Below, in pieces: positions 32,684 to 41,311 of a stretch of DNA of 64,000 nt. The notes under the pieces were generated by a model that was given only the letters and a program-made list of their open reading frames with translations, did not search any database and had not been told where the DNA came from. The translations under genes were made by a program, and so were the position numbers. Every line of letters begins with the position of its first letter. Positions within the stretch are counted from its first letter, which is position 1. Source of the DNA: DASUNP01 sp963728545 (GTDB lineage: Bacteria; Acidobacteriota; Blastocatellia; UBA7656); NCBI GenBank assembly GCA_963728545.1, contig CAVSKO010000002.1, positions 3,844,001 to 3,908,000 on the forward strand, written 5' to 3'.

Positions 32684-33560
32684 ACGAGGGTGCTCCGCCG
32701 CCTGATGACAGTTCGCCTTGATTCAAAAAGATCGTTTCGCTCAGCGGGATTATCGGCAACCCCTTTTTCGGCACCTCCACCTGACGGAACAGCGGCTTGT
32801 TGAGAGGGAACTTCGAGCCGATGCACCCGACGCAGGAATAGCCGACTTTTTCCGCCGTCCCGCAGCGCTTGCCCGCGCCGTCCGACAAGCAAGGGACAAC
32901 CGTCATGGGCCGATTGAATTTGTCGAATTCCAGAGGCAGACCTGCAAGGATCAAGCTCATGGTCTTGATCATCGTCCTGGCATCCGCCGGGCAGCCGGAG
33001 ACGTTGATGACAGGCAGACCCGCTTTTGATCTCCACTCCGGGCCGAGCAAGCCGCCGGGCTGTTCGTTGGTGAATTGCAGACCGCAGCTTTCGCTGGGAT
33101 TTGGAGGGGCGGCGGGAATCCCACCGAAGGCCGCGCAAGTGCCCATCGCGATCACATATTCGGCCTGGCCGCACAGCGCGCGGATGAGGTCGCGCTTCGG
33201 CTGGCCATTGAAAGTATCGTACATCCCCGTACCGTGCGGGCCGTTGATGATGCTGCCCTCGACACAAAGGATCGTTAGTTCCTCTTCGCCCGCCAAGATG
33301 CGGTTAATGATCGCGGTCGCCTCTTTCGGAGCGGTCTCGGAGAGCGACGGATGCCAGAGCAGTCGGACTTGCTCGTCTTCCAAAAAGTCGGACAGATTGT
33401 CGCCTGTCTTGCCTTCGCCTTCTGCGCCGAGGATCGCCATTGATTCACCATTGCAGGAACCGCATTCGAGCCACAACAGCGTCGCTTCTTTATCTCGCCC
33501 AAGGAAGTTTTGCAGGTGCTCCGATGATATTTGCTTAAGAGGATCAGAGTATCTATACAT
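32676..33560 (-). CDS. [NiFe]-hydrogenase small subunit, no Tat signal
   Basis: A 294-aa iron-sulfur subunit. Cluster-binding segments include LECGSCNGESMAILG (proximal, about 31-45), GTCAAFGGIPA (about 140), VSGCPAD (about 190) and YSCVGCIGSKFP (about 250-262, distal region). There is no twin-arginine leader, so the enzyme stays in the cytoplasm or on the inner membrane face, a trait of group 2 uptake hydrogenases that use trace H2 as an electron source. Motifs such as LLWHPSLSE and GLPVINVSGCP match that group. It heads the three-gene operon; the exact subgroup cannot be fixed by eye. Confidence 0.88.
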   Translation of the reverse strand: MYRYSDPLKQISSEHLQNFLGRDKEATLLWLECGSCNGESMAILGAEGEGKTGDNLSDFLEDEQVRLLWHPSLSETAPKEATAIINRILAGEEELTILCVEGSIINGPHGTGMYDTFNGQPKRDLIRALCGQAEYVIAMGTCAAFGGIPAAPPNPSESCGLQFTNEQPGGLLGPEWRSKAGLPVINVSGCPADARTMIKTMSLILAGLPLEFDKFNRPMTVVPCLSDGAGKRCGTAEKVGYSCVGCIGSKFPLNKPLFRQVEVPKKGLPIIPLSETIFLNQGELSSGGGAPSYG

Positions 33561-33835
33561 AAACTGGTATGCGTCATCTACGGAAAAACTCCATCACGAG
33601 AGCGAAAACTTTATTGATTCGCGCCACATCCCCCTGATTCAGTCGTGGAGCGAAATGGTGACACATCGCCGGTAACGAGGAATGTTTGGCATAGCTGTCT
33701 TTAGTCGGAGCGAGGGCCGATAATAAATATACGCTGAGAATGCGGCAGAAGAGGTTGGAAAAAATCGAAGGGATGGGCCTCGGAGTCCATCCCTTCAGCG
33801 ATTAGCGGGGGCTAGAAACTACTTTATTGTGGGGA

Positions 33836-34471
33836 CTATTTCTTGCGCGTGTAGGTGATCTCCACGACTTTGAATTCGTTGGCGGTTCCTACCAGATCGT
33901 AAACGCTAAAGATGTGTTTATCTTTATCGACTATCTGGATGACATACTTGACCGTCTTATCTTTCTCGCCGGTCATAGGCTCGTCCATCTTGCCGAGAGA
34001 TGTTATCACTTTCTTCGACGCGTCGAAATCTCCGCTGCTGTTGTACATTGCGGTGCTCGTATTGTCTATCCAGAAGCTGACGTATTGCTTCCTGAAGTTG
34101 TCGTAGCCGGTGATGCCCATGCCGAGGTGCGGCATGTCCATAATCTGGCCCTTCATTTCCTCAAGCGTGTAACGACCTCCCAGTATCCATTTAACTTCGG
34201 ACGTGCCCTTAGTCTCGGTCGGCGGCTTGCCCGGCCCTTCCATCCACATCTTCGTGGCGAGGTCCCACTTCCCTACGAGGTGCTCCAGCGCTTTGTGATT
34301 CTCGCCTGGGGTTGCGGCCTCCATCCACTTTTTCATCATCTCCTGCATTGCCGGGTCCGCATTGCCCTCACCCTTTCCCGTAGCTTGCTTGTCCTGCGCC
34401 CGAGTCGAGCCGGTCATCACCACTGCCAGCATTACCAGCGCTATTGCGCATAATGATATTCGCAGTTTCAT
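33836..34471 (-). CDS. Secreted DUF1579 protein
   Basis: A 211-aa protein with a signal peptide (MKLRISLCAIALVMLAVVM) and a DUF1579 domain, visible as HKALEHLVGKWDLATKMW and later GGRYTLEEMKGQIMDMP and GYDNFRKQYVSFW. The fold is a lipocalin-like beta barrel; the role is unknown. I prefer ATG at 34471; the frame is open to 34501. It stands alone, with about 275 bp of empty spacer to the hydrogenase operon. Confidence 0.82.
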   Translation of the reverse strand: MKLRISLCAIALVMLAVVMTGSTRAQDKQATGKGEGNADPAMQEMMKKWMEAATPGENHKALEHLVGKWDLATKMWMEGPGKPPTETKGTSEVKWILGGRYTLEEMKGQIMDMPHLGMGITGYDNFRKQYVSFWIDNTSTAMYNSSGDFDASKKVITSLGKMDEPMTGEKDKTVKYVIQIVDKDKHIFSVYDLVGTANEFKVVEITYTRKK

Positions 34472-34537
34472 ATCTCTCATCCTTTCGCCAGGAAATGGCA
34501 TTTACAGGGTTGTTGGCTTTCGTTCAGGCAAGCAGTA

Positions 34538-35014
34538 TCAGTTCGTCGCCGCCTGGCTGAAAAAGGTCTGCGACGCTTCGGCAATCTCTTCCGGCGTCAA
34601 GTCTTTGACATGTGTCATCAAAGACCAGACGTGCCCGTAAGGGTCCGCCACCTTGCCGTAGCGGTCGCCCCAGAACGCGTCCATCAAAGGCATGACCGGC
34701 GTTGCGCCCGCCGCCACTGCCGTTTCAAACGCGGCGTCGGCATCTTCGACATAGAGGTTAAGCCCGCCGTGAGTGCCGCCTAAAGATTTCGGCGAGCGCA
34801 TGCCCATCTCCGGAAACTCGTCGCCGACGAAAAATATCGAGTCGCCGATCTTAAGCTCGGCGTGGCCGATGCGACCGTCCGGCATGTCCATGCGAAAAAG
34901 CACTTCGGCCCCCAGCGCGCGTTTGTAGAATTCGATAGCTTCGGATCCGTTATCTACAATGATCGAGGGGGTGACGGTGTGATAACCATCAGGGATAGGT
35001 TTAACTGAAGACAT
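34538..35014 (-). CDS. VOC-family (PhnB/glyoxalase-like) protein
   Basis: A 158-aa protein of the vicinal oxygen chelate fold: VTPSIIVDNGSEAIEFYKRA opens the domain, and VADPYGHVWSLMTHV closes it, the usual ending of PhnB-type members. Two beta-alpha-beta-beta-beta units form a metal or ligand cleft. Substrate unknown. ATG at 35014 is supported by AAAGGAGAAA; the frame is open to 35068. Confidence 0.85.
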   Translation of the reverse strand: MSSVKPIPDGYHTVTPSIIVDNGSEAIEFYKRALGAEVLFRMDMPDGRIGHAELKIGDSIFFVGDEFPEMGMRSPKSLGGTHGGLNLYVEDADAAFETAVAAGATPVMPLMDAFWGDRYGKVADPYGHVWSLMTHVKDLTPEEIAEASQTFFSQAATN

Positions 35015-35119
35015 GAGTGTTTCTCCTTTTTCTCTAGAAATGTTGAAGCCCGCGCGCGTACGCGACAAGGCTGTCGTTATTAGACCCGAGGCCGCAAGTG
35101 TTAATCTCCGTCGTCCTGC

Positions 35120-35731
35120 TTAATGGAGGTATTTACGAATGACACCTATAACTATGCCCTGTATGCTGACGCGTTCGGGCGGCTTGACTATGATGGGTTT
35201 ATAAAGCGGGTTAGCAGGTTCAAGCCGTATGTGATCGCGCGCCTGGTAAAAGCGCTTGACCGTGGCATCCGACCCGTTGACGAGCGCCACAACCGTCTGT
35301 CCGTTCTCAGCCGTCTGGCGCGATTCGACTATAACAAAATCGCCGTCCCTTATATGCTCGTCTATCATCGAATCGCCGCGCACGCGAAGCGCGAACGTTC
35401 GGCCTCGCCCGAGCATATCGGGCGGAATCGAGACCGTATCCTGGCTCAAGATCGCTTCGATAGGGTGACCGGCGGCGACATTGCCCAACAGCGGTATCTC
35501 GCAAGCTTGCTCGGCGGCCTCCTGCTTTACAATCTCTAGCCCCCGCGAAGCATGCGGTATGCGCCGTATCAATTGCTCGCGCTCAAGAGTGGAGAGCAAC
35601 TGGTGAACCGTGGCAGGCGAGCTGAGTCCAAAATGCGACCGGATCTCAGCAATCGTCGGCGCGTGTCCGTGCGCTTCCACAAAGCGGCAAAGGTAATCGT
35701 AGACTTCACGCTGACGCGGCGTTAAGACCAT
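35120..35731 (-). CDS. lexA: SOS repressor LexA
   Basis: A 203-aa repressor of the DNA-damage response. The N-terminal winged HTH starts LTPRQREVYDYL; the self-cleavage bond lies in NVAAGHPIEA (Ala-Gly), and the catalytic pair is Ser in RGDSMIDEH and Lys in ATVKRFY. I chose ATG at 35731 because CAGGAG is 6 nt upstream; the frame is open to 35782. It overlaps the small upstream gene by 26 bp, and both follow one promoter at 36049-36077, so they form an operon that LexA probably represses. Confidence 0.93.
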   Translation of the reverse strand: MVLTPRQREVYDYLCRFVEAHGHAPTIAEIRSHFGLSSPATVHQLLSTLEREQLIRRIPHASRGLEIVKQEAAEQACEIPLLGNVAAGHPIEAILSQDTVSIPPDMLGRGRTFALRVRGDSMIDEHIRDGDFVIVESRQTAENGQTVVALVNGSDATVKRFYQARDHIRLEPANPLYKPIIVKPPERVSIQGIVIGVIRKYLH

Positions 35732-35987
35732 ACTCGGCTCCTGTTGGACGGAAGCGCCAGTCGGCGCGGTGGCGGCTGACAAGCCAATCGATGTCGTGGC
35801 CGATTACGTAAACGTTGCCGGCGATTGTTAGGACTTCGGTGCGGTTTCGCCCGCGCCGGGTTTGAATCGCTCCAATCGCGCGGCCATCTATCGTTACAAG
35901 ATCGCGGCGGCACCATCCGCCGAAGGTCTTGATCCTGGCTCCGGGTTGTATTTGAACGCCTGCCTGTAAAGCTTGCAGTAGAGTCAT
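35706..35987 (-). CDS. Small hypothetical protein upstream of lexA
   Basis: A 93-aa basic protein beginning MTLLQALQAGVQIQPGARIK, with AAAGGTG upstream. Beta-rich sequence with many Arg residues suggests nucleic-acid binding, but no family is recognised. Its 3' end overlaps the start of lexA by 26 bp, so the two are probably co-expressed from the promoter at 36049-36077. A role in SOS regulation or error-prone repair is possible by position only. Confidence 0.5.
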   Translation of the reverse strand: MTLLQALQAGVQIQPGARIKTFGGWCRRDLVTIDGRAIGAIQTRRGRNRTEVLTIAGNVYVIGHDIDWLVSRHRADWRFRPTGAEYGLNAASA

Positions 35988-36048
35988 AGAACGGAAGCAC
36001 CTTTCAATTAATCCCCTGCATTTTCGGAGGCTCAAAACATCTACCGAA

Positions 36049-36077
36049 TATATACGAAAAAAACCGAAAATTGTCAA
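36049..36077 (-). promoter_or_regulatory. lexA operon promoter
   Basis: On the minus strand TTGACA (36077-36072), 17 nt, then TATATA (36054-36049; TATATT if shifted by two). The -10 is followed by CGGTAG, as in the island promoters at 3402-3462. A TTCGGTTTTTTTCG segment between the boxes could be part of a LexA operator, but the motif for this group is not known to me. Confidence 0.75.
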
Positions 36078-36205
36078 GAGAAATTTTTGTGTTATTTGAT
36101 CCACTTTAATAATAGTTCCGGTCGCTTTTGGATCGCGCGCCGCCGCCCGGCTTTGCTTTGACCTGGCGGCGAGCGAACCCTATAATGCGGCTACTCCGTT
36201 AAACT

Positions 36206-37612
36206 ATGAAAAGCACGCGAAAGAGAGCCGACGAGCGCGCGCCGCAATCAAACCCGACCGCAGACGCACGGACGGGTGTGTCCGCGAGCGCGAGCGCAGG
36301 CGCGTATTCGTGGGTGAGAGAAGTCAGCCGCTACCAGTGGATGGTGCTGGCAGTCGCGTGGCTCGGCTGGGTCTTTGACAGCATGGACGGGACGCTCTAT
36401 TCGCTCGTTCAGAAGCCTTCGATGACGGAGTTGATGGGGCCGAATGCTGCGGAAGCTACGATCAGCTTCTACAGCAGCGCGGTGTTTTCGGCCACCCTCG
36501 TAGGCTGGGCGCTGGGCGGCGTGATATTCGGCATCATCGCCGACTACATCGGCCGCACAAAAGCGCTCGTCGCAACCATATTGATCTACTCGCTGTTCAC
36601 AGGGCTTTCCGCCGTAGCCGGTACGTGGTGGGAACTGGCTATCTTTCGGTTTGTCACCGGCCTTGGGCTAGGCGGGGAATGGGCCGCCGGAGCCGCTCTT
36701 GTGGCAGAGGTCTGGCCCGACCGCCTTCGCGCAAAGGCAGGGGCAATACTCCAATCCGCCGCAGCCTTCGGGTACTTCTTCGCGGCGGTGATAAATCTTT
36801 TCGTAGGCGTTCACTCGTGGCGATACGTCTATCTCGTGGGCGCTCTGCCCGCGGTCTTTGTTCTCTTTATTCGAATGGTAGTAAAAGAGCCGGAGGCCTG
36901 GATCGAAGTCCGCGACCGTCGAAAGCTCGCCCGCATCGAGCCGAAAAACGACGCCGCAGATGAGCTTCGCGCGTTCACGCTCAAGCAGTTGTTCGGCCCG
37001 CGCCTTCGCCGCGACACGATAATTGCTTCGGCGCTCGCCTTCGTCGTGCTGCTCGCGCTGTGGGGGGCGACGATGTGGATACCTGCGGCGATACGCGAAA
37101 TGGCAACCCCGCCCGAAGGGCTTGACGCCGCCGGCCAGCAAAAATACCTGACCACGCAGGCCAGCTACGCCGTTATGTTGTTAAACGGCGGCGCGCTTTT
37201 TGGCTATCTCTGGTTCGGCCCGCTGGCCGACCGCTTCGGTCGCCGCGTCGCGTTTCTGATCTATTTCATAGGCGGAGTAATTCTCTTCCCCGCCACTTTT
37301 TTGCTGACCACGAGCGCGACACAGGTCTTTGTGCTGCTGCCGCTGGTAGGCTTTTTCACGCTCGGCATCACGAGCGGTTTTCCGATCTACCTGCCTGAGC
37401 TTTTCCCGACTCACGTTCGCACGACGGGCGTAGGCTTCTGCTATAACGCCGGGCGAATAATCACTGCGGGCGGGGTATTTTTGACGGGCTATCTGGTCGG
37501 GGCTTTCGGCGGCTCTTACGCGAAGGCGGCAAGCGCCGTCAGCCTGGTCTACTTACTCGGAATCTTTTTCCTGATATTTGCGCGCGAAACTCGTGGGAGG
37601 CGTCTGACGTGA
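36206..37612 (+). CDS. MFS transporter
   Basis: A 468-aa transporter with 12 predicted membrane helices. The loop 2-3 motif DYIGRTKAL and the homologous loop 8-9 DRFGRRVAF are the MFS signature; FRFVTGLGLGGEWAAGAAL resembles the aromatic acid/sugar-acid symporter families (AAHS/SHS). It probably imports an organic acid using the proton gradient. The next gene (a cyclase-family enzyme) starts 41 bp downstream, and an aromatic-CoA operon follows, which fits uptake of an aromatic substrate. Confidence 0.85.
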   Translation: MKSTRKRADERAPQSNPTADARTGVSASASAGAYSWVREVSRYQWMVLAVAWLGWVFDSMDGTLYSLVQKPSMTELMGPNAAEATISFYSSAVFSATLVGWALGGVIFGIIADYIGRTKALVATILIYSLFTGLSAVAGTWWELAIFRFVTGLGLGGEWAAGAALVAEVWPDRLRAKAGAILQSAAAFGYFFAAVINLFVGVHSWRYVYLVGALPAVFVLFIRMVVKEPEAWIEVRDRRKLARIEPKNDAADELRAFTLKQLFGPRLRRDTIIASALAFVVLLALWGATMWIPAAIREMATPPEGLDAAGQQKYLTTQASYAVMLLNGGALFGYLWFGPLADRFGRRVAFLIYFIGGVILFPATFLLTTSATQVFVLLPLVGFFTLGITSGFPIYLPELFPTHVRTTGVGFCYNAGRIITAGGVFLTGYLVGAFGGSYAKAASAVSLVYLLGIFFLIFARETRGRRLT

Positions 37613-37653
37613 ATACGAAAATTGATTTTCAAAGCCATCAATGAGGTGAGCGA

Positions 37654-38592
37654 ATGAAAAACAGTAAGCTTGCTCTGATCGCGACTCTTTTAGCTGCGCT
37701 TTTGCCGCCAGTAGTTTTTGCAAGGCAGGACAGAAAACCGACCGGCAACGCCGGGTCGCGGCGGCAGACAATAGAAAGCTTTATCAACTCGGTCAAATCG
37801 GCTCGCGTGATCGAGCTGAACTTCGTATGGGACCGCAACTCGCCGCTTCTCGGACTCAACCCGCCATATTCGCTCGGCCTCCACACCAGCCACAAACAGA
37901 CTAACGGGATGATACCGGGCGGCATCGCTTTTGCCGCCGATATGATGTTCTTTAGCGGTCAGCACGGCGCGCCCAACGTAGACGCGCTCGGACACATATC
38001 CGACAACCAGAAGCTCTTCGGGGGCGCGGACGCTGCGGCGAGCGAAGGCGCGGCGGGGCTAACGGCGCTCGGCATCGAAGTCTATCCGAAAGAGCGGTTC
38101 GTCAATCGAGCGGTGTTGCTGGATGTCGCGCGATTTAAAAACGTCGATGCGCTTGCGCCGGGCCAGGAAATCACCGCCGAAGACCTTGAAGCCACGGCCA
38201 AAGCTCAGGGCGTAGAGATACGCGCGGGCGACTCTGTGTTGATACGCACGGGTTTCGGCAAATTCTTTGAAGCAGACCGCGCGAAGTACTCAGGCCTCCG
38301 GCCAGGGCCGGGCGAAGGCGCGGCCCGATGGCTTGCGGCCAAAAAGATTTTTTTGACCGGCGACGACCAGATGAGTTACGAAGTAGTGCCGCAGAAAGGC
38401 ACAGTCTTTCCCGCTCACAGAGTTTTGATCGCCGATAACGGTATTTACATCGTCGAGAACTTGAACCTTGAAGAGCTTGCTTCGGCCCTCGCCCAGGAGA
38501 GAGTTTACGAGTTCGTGCTGGTGTTGAACCCGCCGCGTTTGAGAGGGGCGACCGGGGCGGCGGCGAATGCTTTTGCGATAATACCTCGGTGA
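37654..38592 (+). CDS. Secreted cyclase-family (kynurenine formamidase-like) enzyme
   Basis: A 312-aa metal-dependent hydrolase of PF04199. A signal peptide (LALIATLLAALLPPVVFA) precedes a domain with the metal-site segment QHGAPNVDALGHI, a variant of the HxGTHxDxPxH motif in which the Thr is replaced, and RAGDSVLIRTGFG later. Family members hydrolyse N-formylkynurenine or cyclic amides. Location between an MFS transporter and an aminobenzoyl-CoA-type operon hints at tryptophan/kynurenine breakdown, but other substrates are possible. Confidence 0.8.
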   Translation: MKNSKLALIATLLAALLPPVVFARQDRKPTGNAGSRRQTIESFINSVKSARVIELNFVWDRNSPLLGLNPPYSLGLHTSHKQTNGMIPGGIAFAADMMFFSGQHGAPNVDALGHISDNQKLFGGADAAASEGAAGLTALGIEVYPKERFVNRAVLLDVARFKNVDALAPGQEITAEDLEATAKAQGVEIRAGDSVLIRTGFGKFFEADRAKYSGLRPGPGEGAARWLAAKKIFLTGDDQMSYEVVPQKGTVFPAHRVLIADNGIYIVENLNLEELASALAQERVYEFVLVLNPPRLRGATGAAANAFAIIPR

Positions 38593-38598
38593 GATTTG

Positions 38599-38625
38599 AG
38601 ATTTGAAATTTGATATTTCAAATCT
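38599..38625. repeat. GAGATTTGAAATTTG-type hairpin
   Basis: AGATTTGAAAT (38599-38609) pairs with ATTTCAAATCT (38615-38625) across a 5-nt loop, between two genes of the cluster. A related copy without the second arm occurs at 39795-39830 and runs into coding sequence. Confidence 0.6.
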
Positions 38626-38666
38626 GAGATTCTTAATTTCATTCTTCATCCTTTAGAATAGATCGT

Positions 38667-39800
38667 ATGAAGATCACGATTGTCGGCGGCGGGCCTTCGG
38701 GGTTGTATTTCGCAATCCTTATGAAGAAGCTCTCGCCCGCGCACCAGATCACCCTGATCGAAAGGGACGGGCCGAACGACACTTTCGGCTGGGGAATAGT
38801 ATTTTCAGACCAGACTTTCTCTTACCTGAAAGATAATGACGAGCCTTCGTACGCCGCGATCAGCAGCAATTGCGAAATCTGGGATAACGTTAATGTAGTG
38901 CATCGCGACCGGAAGATCACCATTCGAGGCAATCGCTTTTCAGGCATAGGCCGCCTCGCTTTCTTAAACATCTTGCAAACGCGCTGCCATGAGCTTGGCG
39001 TCGAAATCAAGTTTCACGTGAATGTCACAGACCCCGCCGAGCTTCAGCCTTACGATTTGCTGGTAGGCGCAGACGGCGCAAACAGCCTGGTGCGGCGAGC
39101 GCACAACGACTCGTTTCAGCCTTCGGTTGAGATGCGCAAGAACAAATATATCTGGCTGGGAACACACAAGCTGTTTCATGGTTTGACGCTTACTTTTCGC
39201 GAAAACGAAGCGGGGTTATTCATTGCGCACTCTTACAAGTTCAACAAAACGACCAGCACTTTTATCGTAGAGTGCAGCGAGCAGACCTGGTCTGCGGCGG
39301 GCCTTGATCGTATGAGCGACGAAGCGACGTGCGAATACCTTGCCGGAGTTTTCAAAAAAGATTTGGACGGACACGCGCTTCTTTCAAACAACTTTGTCAG
39401 GTGGCTCAACTTTCCTCTGGTGAAAAACAACCGCTGGTATCACGAAAACGTCGTGCTATTGGGCGACGCGCTTCACACGGCGCATTTCTCTATCGGGTCG
39501 GGGACAAAGCTGGCCCTTGAAGATTCCATCGCGCTTGCGAAATGCTTTGAAGCAAATCCGAAGGTTTCGACGGCGCTCGAAGAGTTTCAACGTGTCAGAA
39601 AGCCTATAGTAGACGCGTACCAGGAAGCGGCTTATTCGAGCTTGCTGATGTTTGAAAACGCCGAGGAAGACATGCATCTGGATGCGATTCCTTTCGCTTA
39701 CAAAATGATGACGCGCAGCAAAAAGATCGATTACGAAAAGCTGAAAAGGCGCGACCCCGAATTCATCGCCGCTTACGACGACTGGCGAAATAAAATTTGA
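38667..39800 (+). CDS. FAD monooxygenase, salicylyl-/2-aminobenzoyl-CoA type (split)
   Basis: A 377-aa flavin hydroxylase. The FAD-binding GGGPSGLYFAILMKK opens the protein; DTFGWGIVFSDQTFSYL is highly characteristic of the salicylyl-CoA 5-hydroxylase/2-aminobenzoyl-CoA monooxygenase family, and VVLLGDALHTAHFSIGSGT is the second flavin motif. In known members this domain is fused to an old-yellow-enzyme domain; here that domain is encoded by the next gene, which overlaps by 4 bp. The enzyme hydroxylates or dearomatises a ring attached to CoA in the cytoplasm. Confidence 0.88.
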   Translation: MKITIVGGGPSGLYFAILMKKLSPAHQITLIERDGPNDTFGWGIVFSDQTFSYLKDNDEPSYAAISSNCEIWDNVNVVHRDRKITIRGNRFSGIGRLAFLNILQTRCHELGVEIKFHVNVTDPAELQPYDLLVGADGANSLVRRAHNDSFQPSVEMRKNKYIWLGTHKLFHGLTLTFRENEAGLFIAHSYKFNKTTSTFIVECSEQTWSAAGLDRMSDEATCEYLAGVFKKDLDGHALLSNNFVRWLNFPLVKNNRWYHENVVLLGDALHTAHFSIGSGTKLALEDSIALAKCFEANPKVSTALEEFQRVRKPIVDAYQEAAYSSLLMFENAEEDMHLDAIPFAYKMMTRSKKIDYEKLKRRDPEFIAAYDDWRNKI

Positions 39801-41311
39801 GATTTGAGATTCGAGATTTGAAATTTAATATACGTCATCCTTTGATTGAAGCGCGCTGGCCGACCGAACAGGAGGCGGCTGGCTCGCTGTTGTTCAGTCC
39901 CATTTCGATCGGCCCGACGCGGCTTGAAAGCCGCACGTGGGTTCCGGCGATGGTTCCCTGGCGGGCTACCGAAGACGGGTTTGTCACGCGCGACAACCTC
40001 GACTGGTACGGGCGGTTTGCCGCCGGGCAGCCCGGCGCAATAGTCGTTGAAGCGACGGGCGTGCGCGACATACCCAGCGGGCCGCTGCTGCGCATAGGCC
40101 ACGACAGGTTTATTCCCGGTCTGCGCGAACTGGTAGAAACAGTGCGGCGCGAAAGTGGCGGGCACACGCGCTTTTTTATCCAGATAATTGATTTTCTTGC
40201 GGTCAAGCGGCGACAAGAAAAGGCTAAATACTTTGACCGCTTCTTCATACTCAGTGACCGCCACCGCCGAAGAATAGTAGAAGCCACGGAAAAGCAGCGA
40301 TGGTTAGACGCAGACGAGCGTGAAGTGATCGCTCTGCTCAAGTCTGCCCCGGAAGATTTTCTCGACCGGGTGATGGAAGAGCGCGAGCTTGAATCGCTGC
40401 GTTACGGCTACCGCGAGCGCGTGACCGACATGCACCTGCCGCACGTGCGCGACCTGCCGGAAACTCTGCCTGAAATCTTCGCAGCCGCAGCCGCCCGCGC
40501 GCGCGAAGCCGGATTCGACGGCGTCGAGCTTCATTACGCTCACGCCTACACGATGGCATCTTTTTTGAGCGCGAAAAACAATCGCCCTGACGGCTACGGC
40601 GGCTCGCGCTCCAAGCGTGTGAGGTTGCCGCTGGAAGTCTATCGCGAGGTGCGCAAGCGCGTAGGCTCTGATTACACGGTAGGCGTCCGCTTCCTCGGCG
40701 ACGAGGTAATCGAAGGCGGCAGCCACCTTGAAGACGCCGTCTACTACGGGGTCGAGTTTGCTCGCGCGGGATTCGATTATCTTTCCGTCTCGAAGGGCGG
40801 GAAGTTCGACGACGCGAAACAGCCCAAGGTCGGGCACGCCGTTTATCCTTACACGGGCCGCAGCGGTTACGAGTGCATGCCTACTGTCCTGTCGGACGAG
40901 CGAGGCCCGTTCGGTCGCAATGTCCCGCTCGCCGCCGCGATAAGGCGAGCGGCGCGCGGTGCGGGCTACCAGACGCCTATAGTCACATCGGGCGGGATCG
41001 CTACGTTCGATCAGGCCGAAGAGATTCTGCGCCGGGGCGAAGCCGACATCATAGGCGCGGCCCGCCAATCGCTTGCCGACCCGGACTGGTTTTTGAAGTT
41101 GCGTCTGGGTCGCGGAGAAGAGATTCGCAGATGCGTCTTTACAAATTACTGCGAAGGGCTGGACCAGATGCACAAGCAAGTGACTTGCAAGCTCTGGGAC
41201 CGCGTCGATCTTGACGAGCCTGATATTACGATGAGCGAAGATGGTCGCCGCCGATTGCTTCCACCTCGCTGGGAAGCAAAGAACTCTCTTGCCGGAAAGG
41301 AGAATCGATGA
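39797..41311 (+). CDS. NADH:flavin oxidoreductase (old-yellow-enzyme half)
   Basis: A 504-aa TIM-barrel FMN protein. SPISIGPTRLESRTWVPAMV opens the domain, HYAHAYTMASFLSAKNNRPD is the usual substrate-cleft motif, and VTSGGIATFDQAEEIL plus ADIIGAARQSLADPDW bind FMN. Together with the preceding monooxygenase it matches the two halves of the fused 2-aminobenzoyl-CoA monooxygenase/reductase. Its TTG start sits in a GAGATTTGAGATTCGAGATTTG repeat that encodes the first ~13 residues, so the true start may be further downstream. It overlaps the next gene by 4 bp. Confidence 0.87.
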   Translation: MRFEIRDLKFNIRHPLIEARWPTEQEAAGSLLFSPISIGPTRLESRTWVPAMVPWRATEDGFVTRDNLDWYGRFAAGQPGAIVVEATGVRDIPSGPLLRIGHDRFIPGLRELVETVRRESGGHTRFFIQIIDFLAVKRRQEKAKYFDRFFILSDRHRRRIVEATEKQRWLDADEREVIALLKSAPEDFLDRVMEERELESLRYGYRERVTDMHLPHVRDLPETLPEIFAAAAARAREAGFDGVELHYAHAYTMASFLSAKNNRPDGYGGSRSKRVRLPLEVYREVRKRVGSDYTVGVRFLGDEVIEGGSHLEDAVYYGVEFARAGFDYLSVSKGGKFDDAKQPKVGHAVYPYTGRSGYECMPTVLSDERGPFGRNVPLAAAIRRAARGAGYQTPIVTSGGIATFDQAEEILRRGEADIIGAARQSLADPDWFLKLRLGRGEEIRRCVFTNYCEGLDQMHKQVTCKLWDRVDLDEPDITMSEDGRRRLLPPRWEAKNSLAGKENR

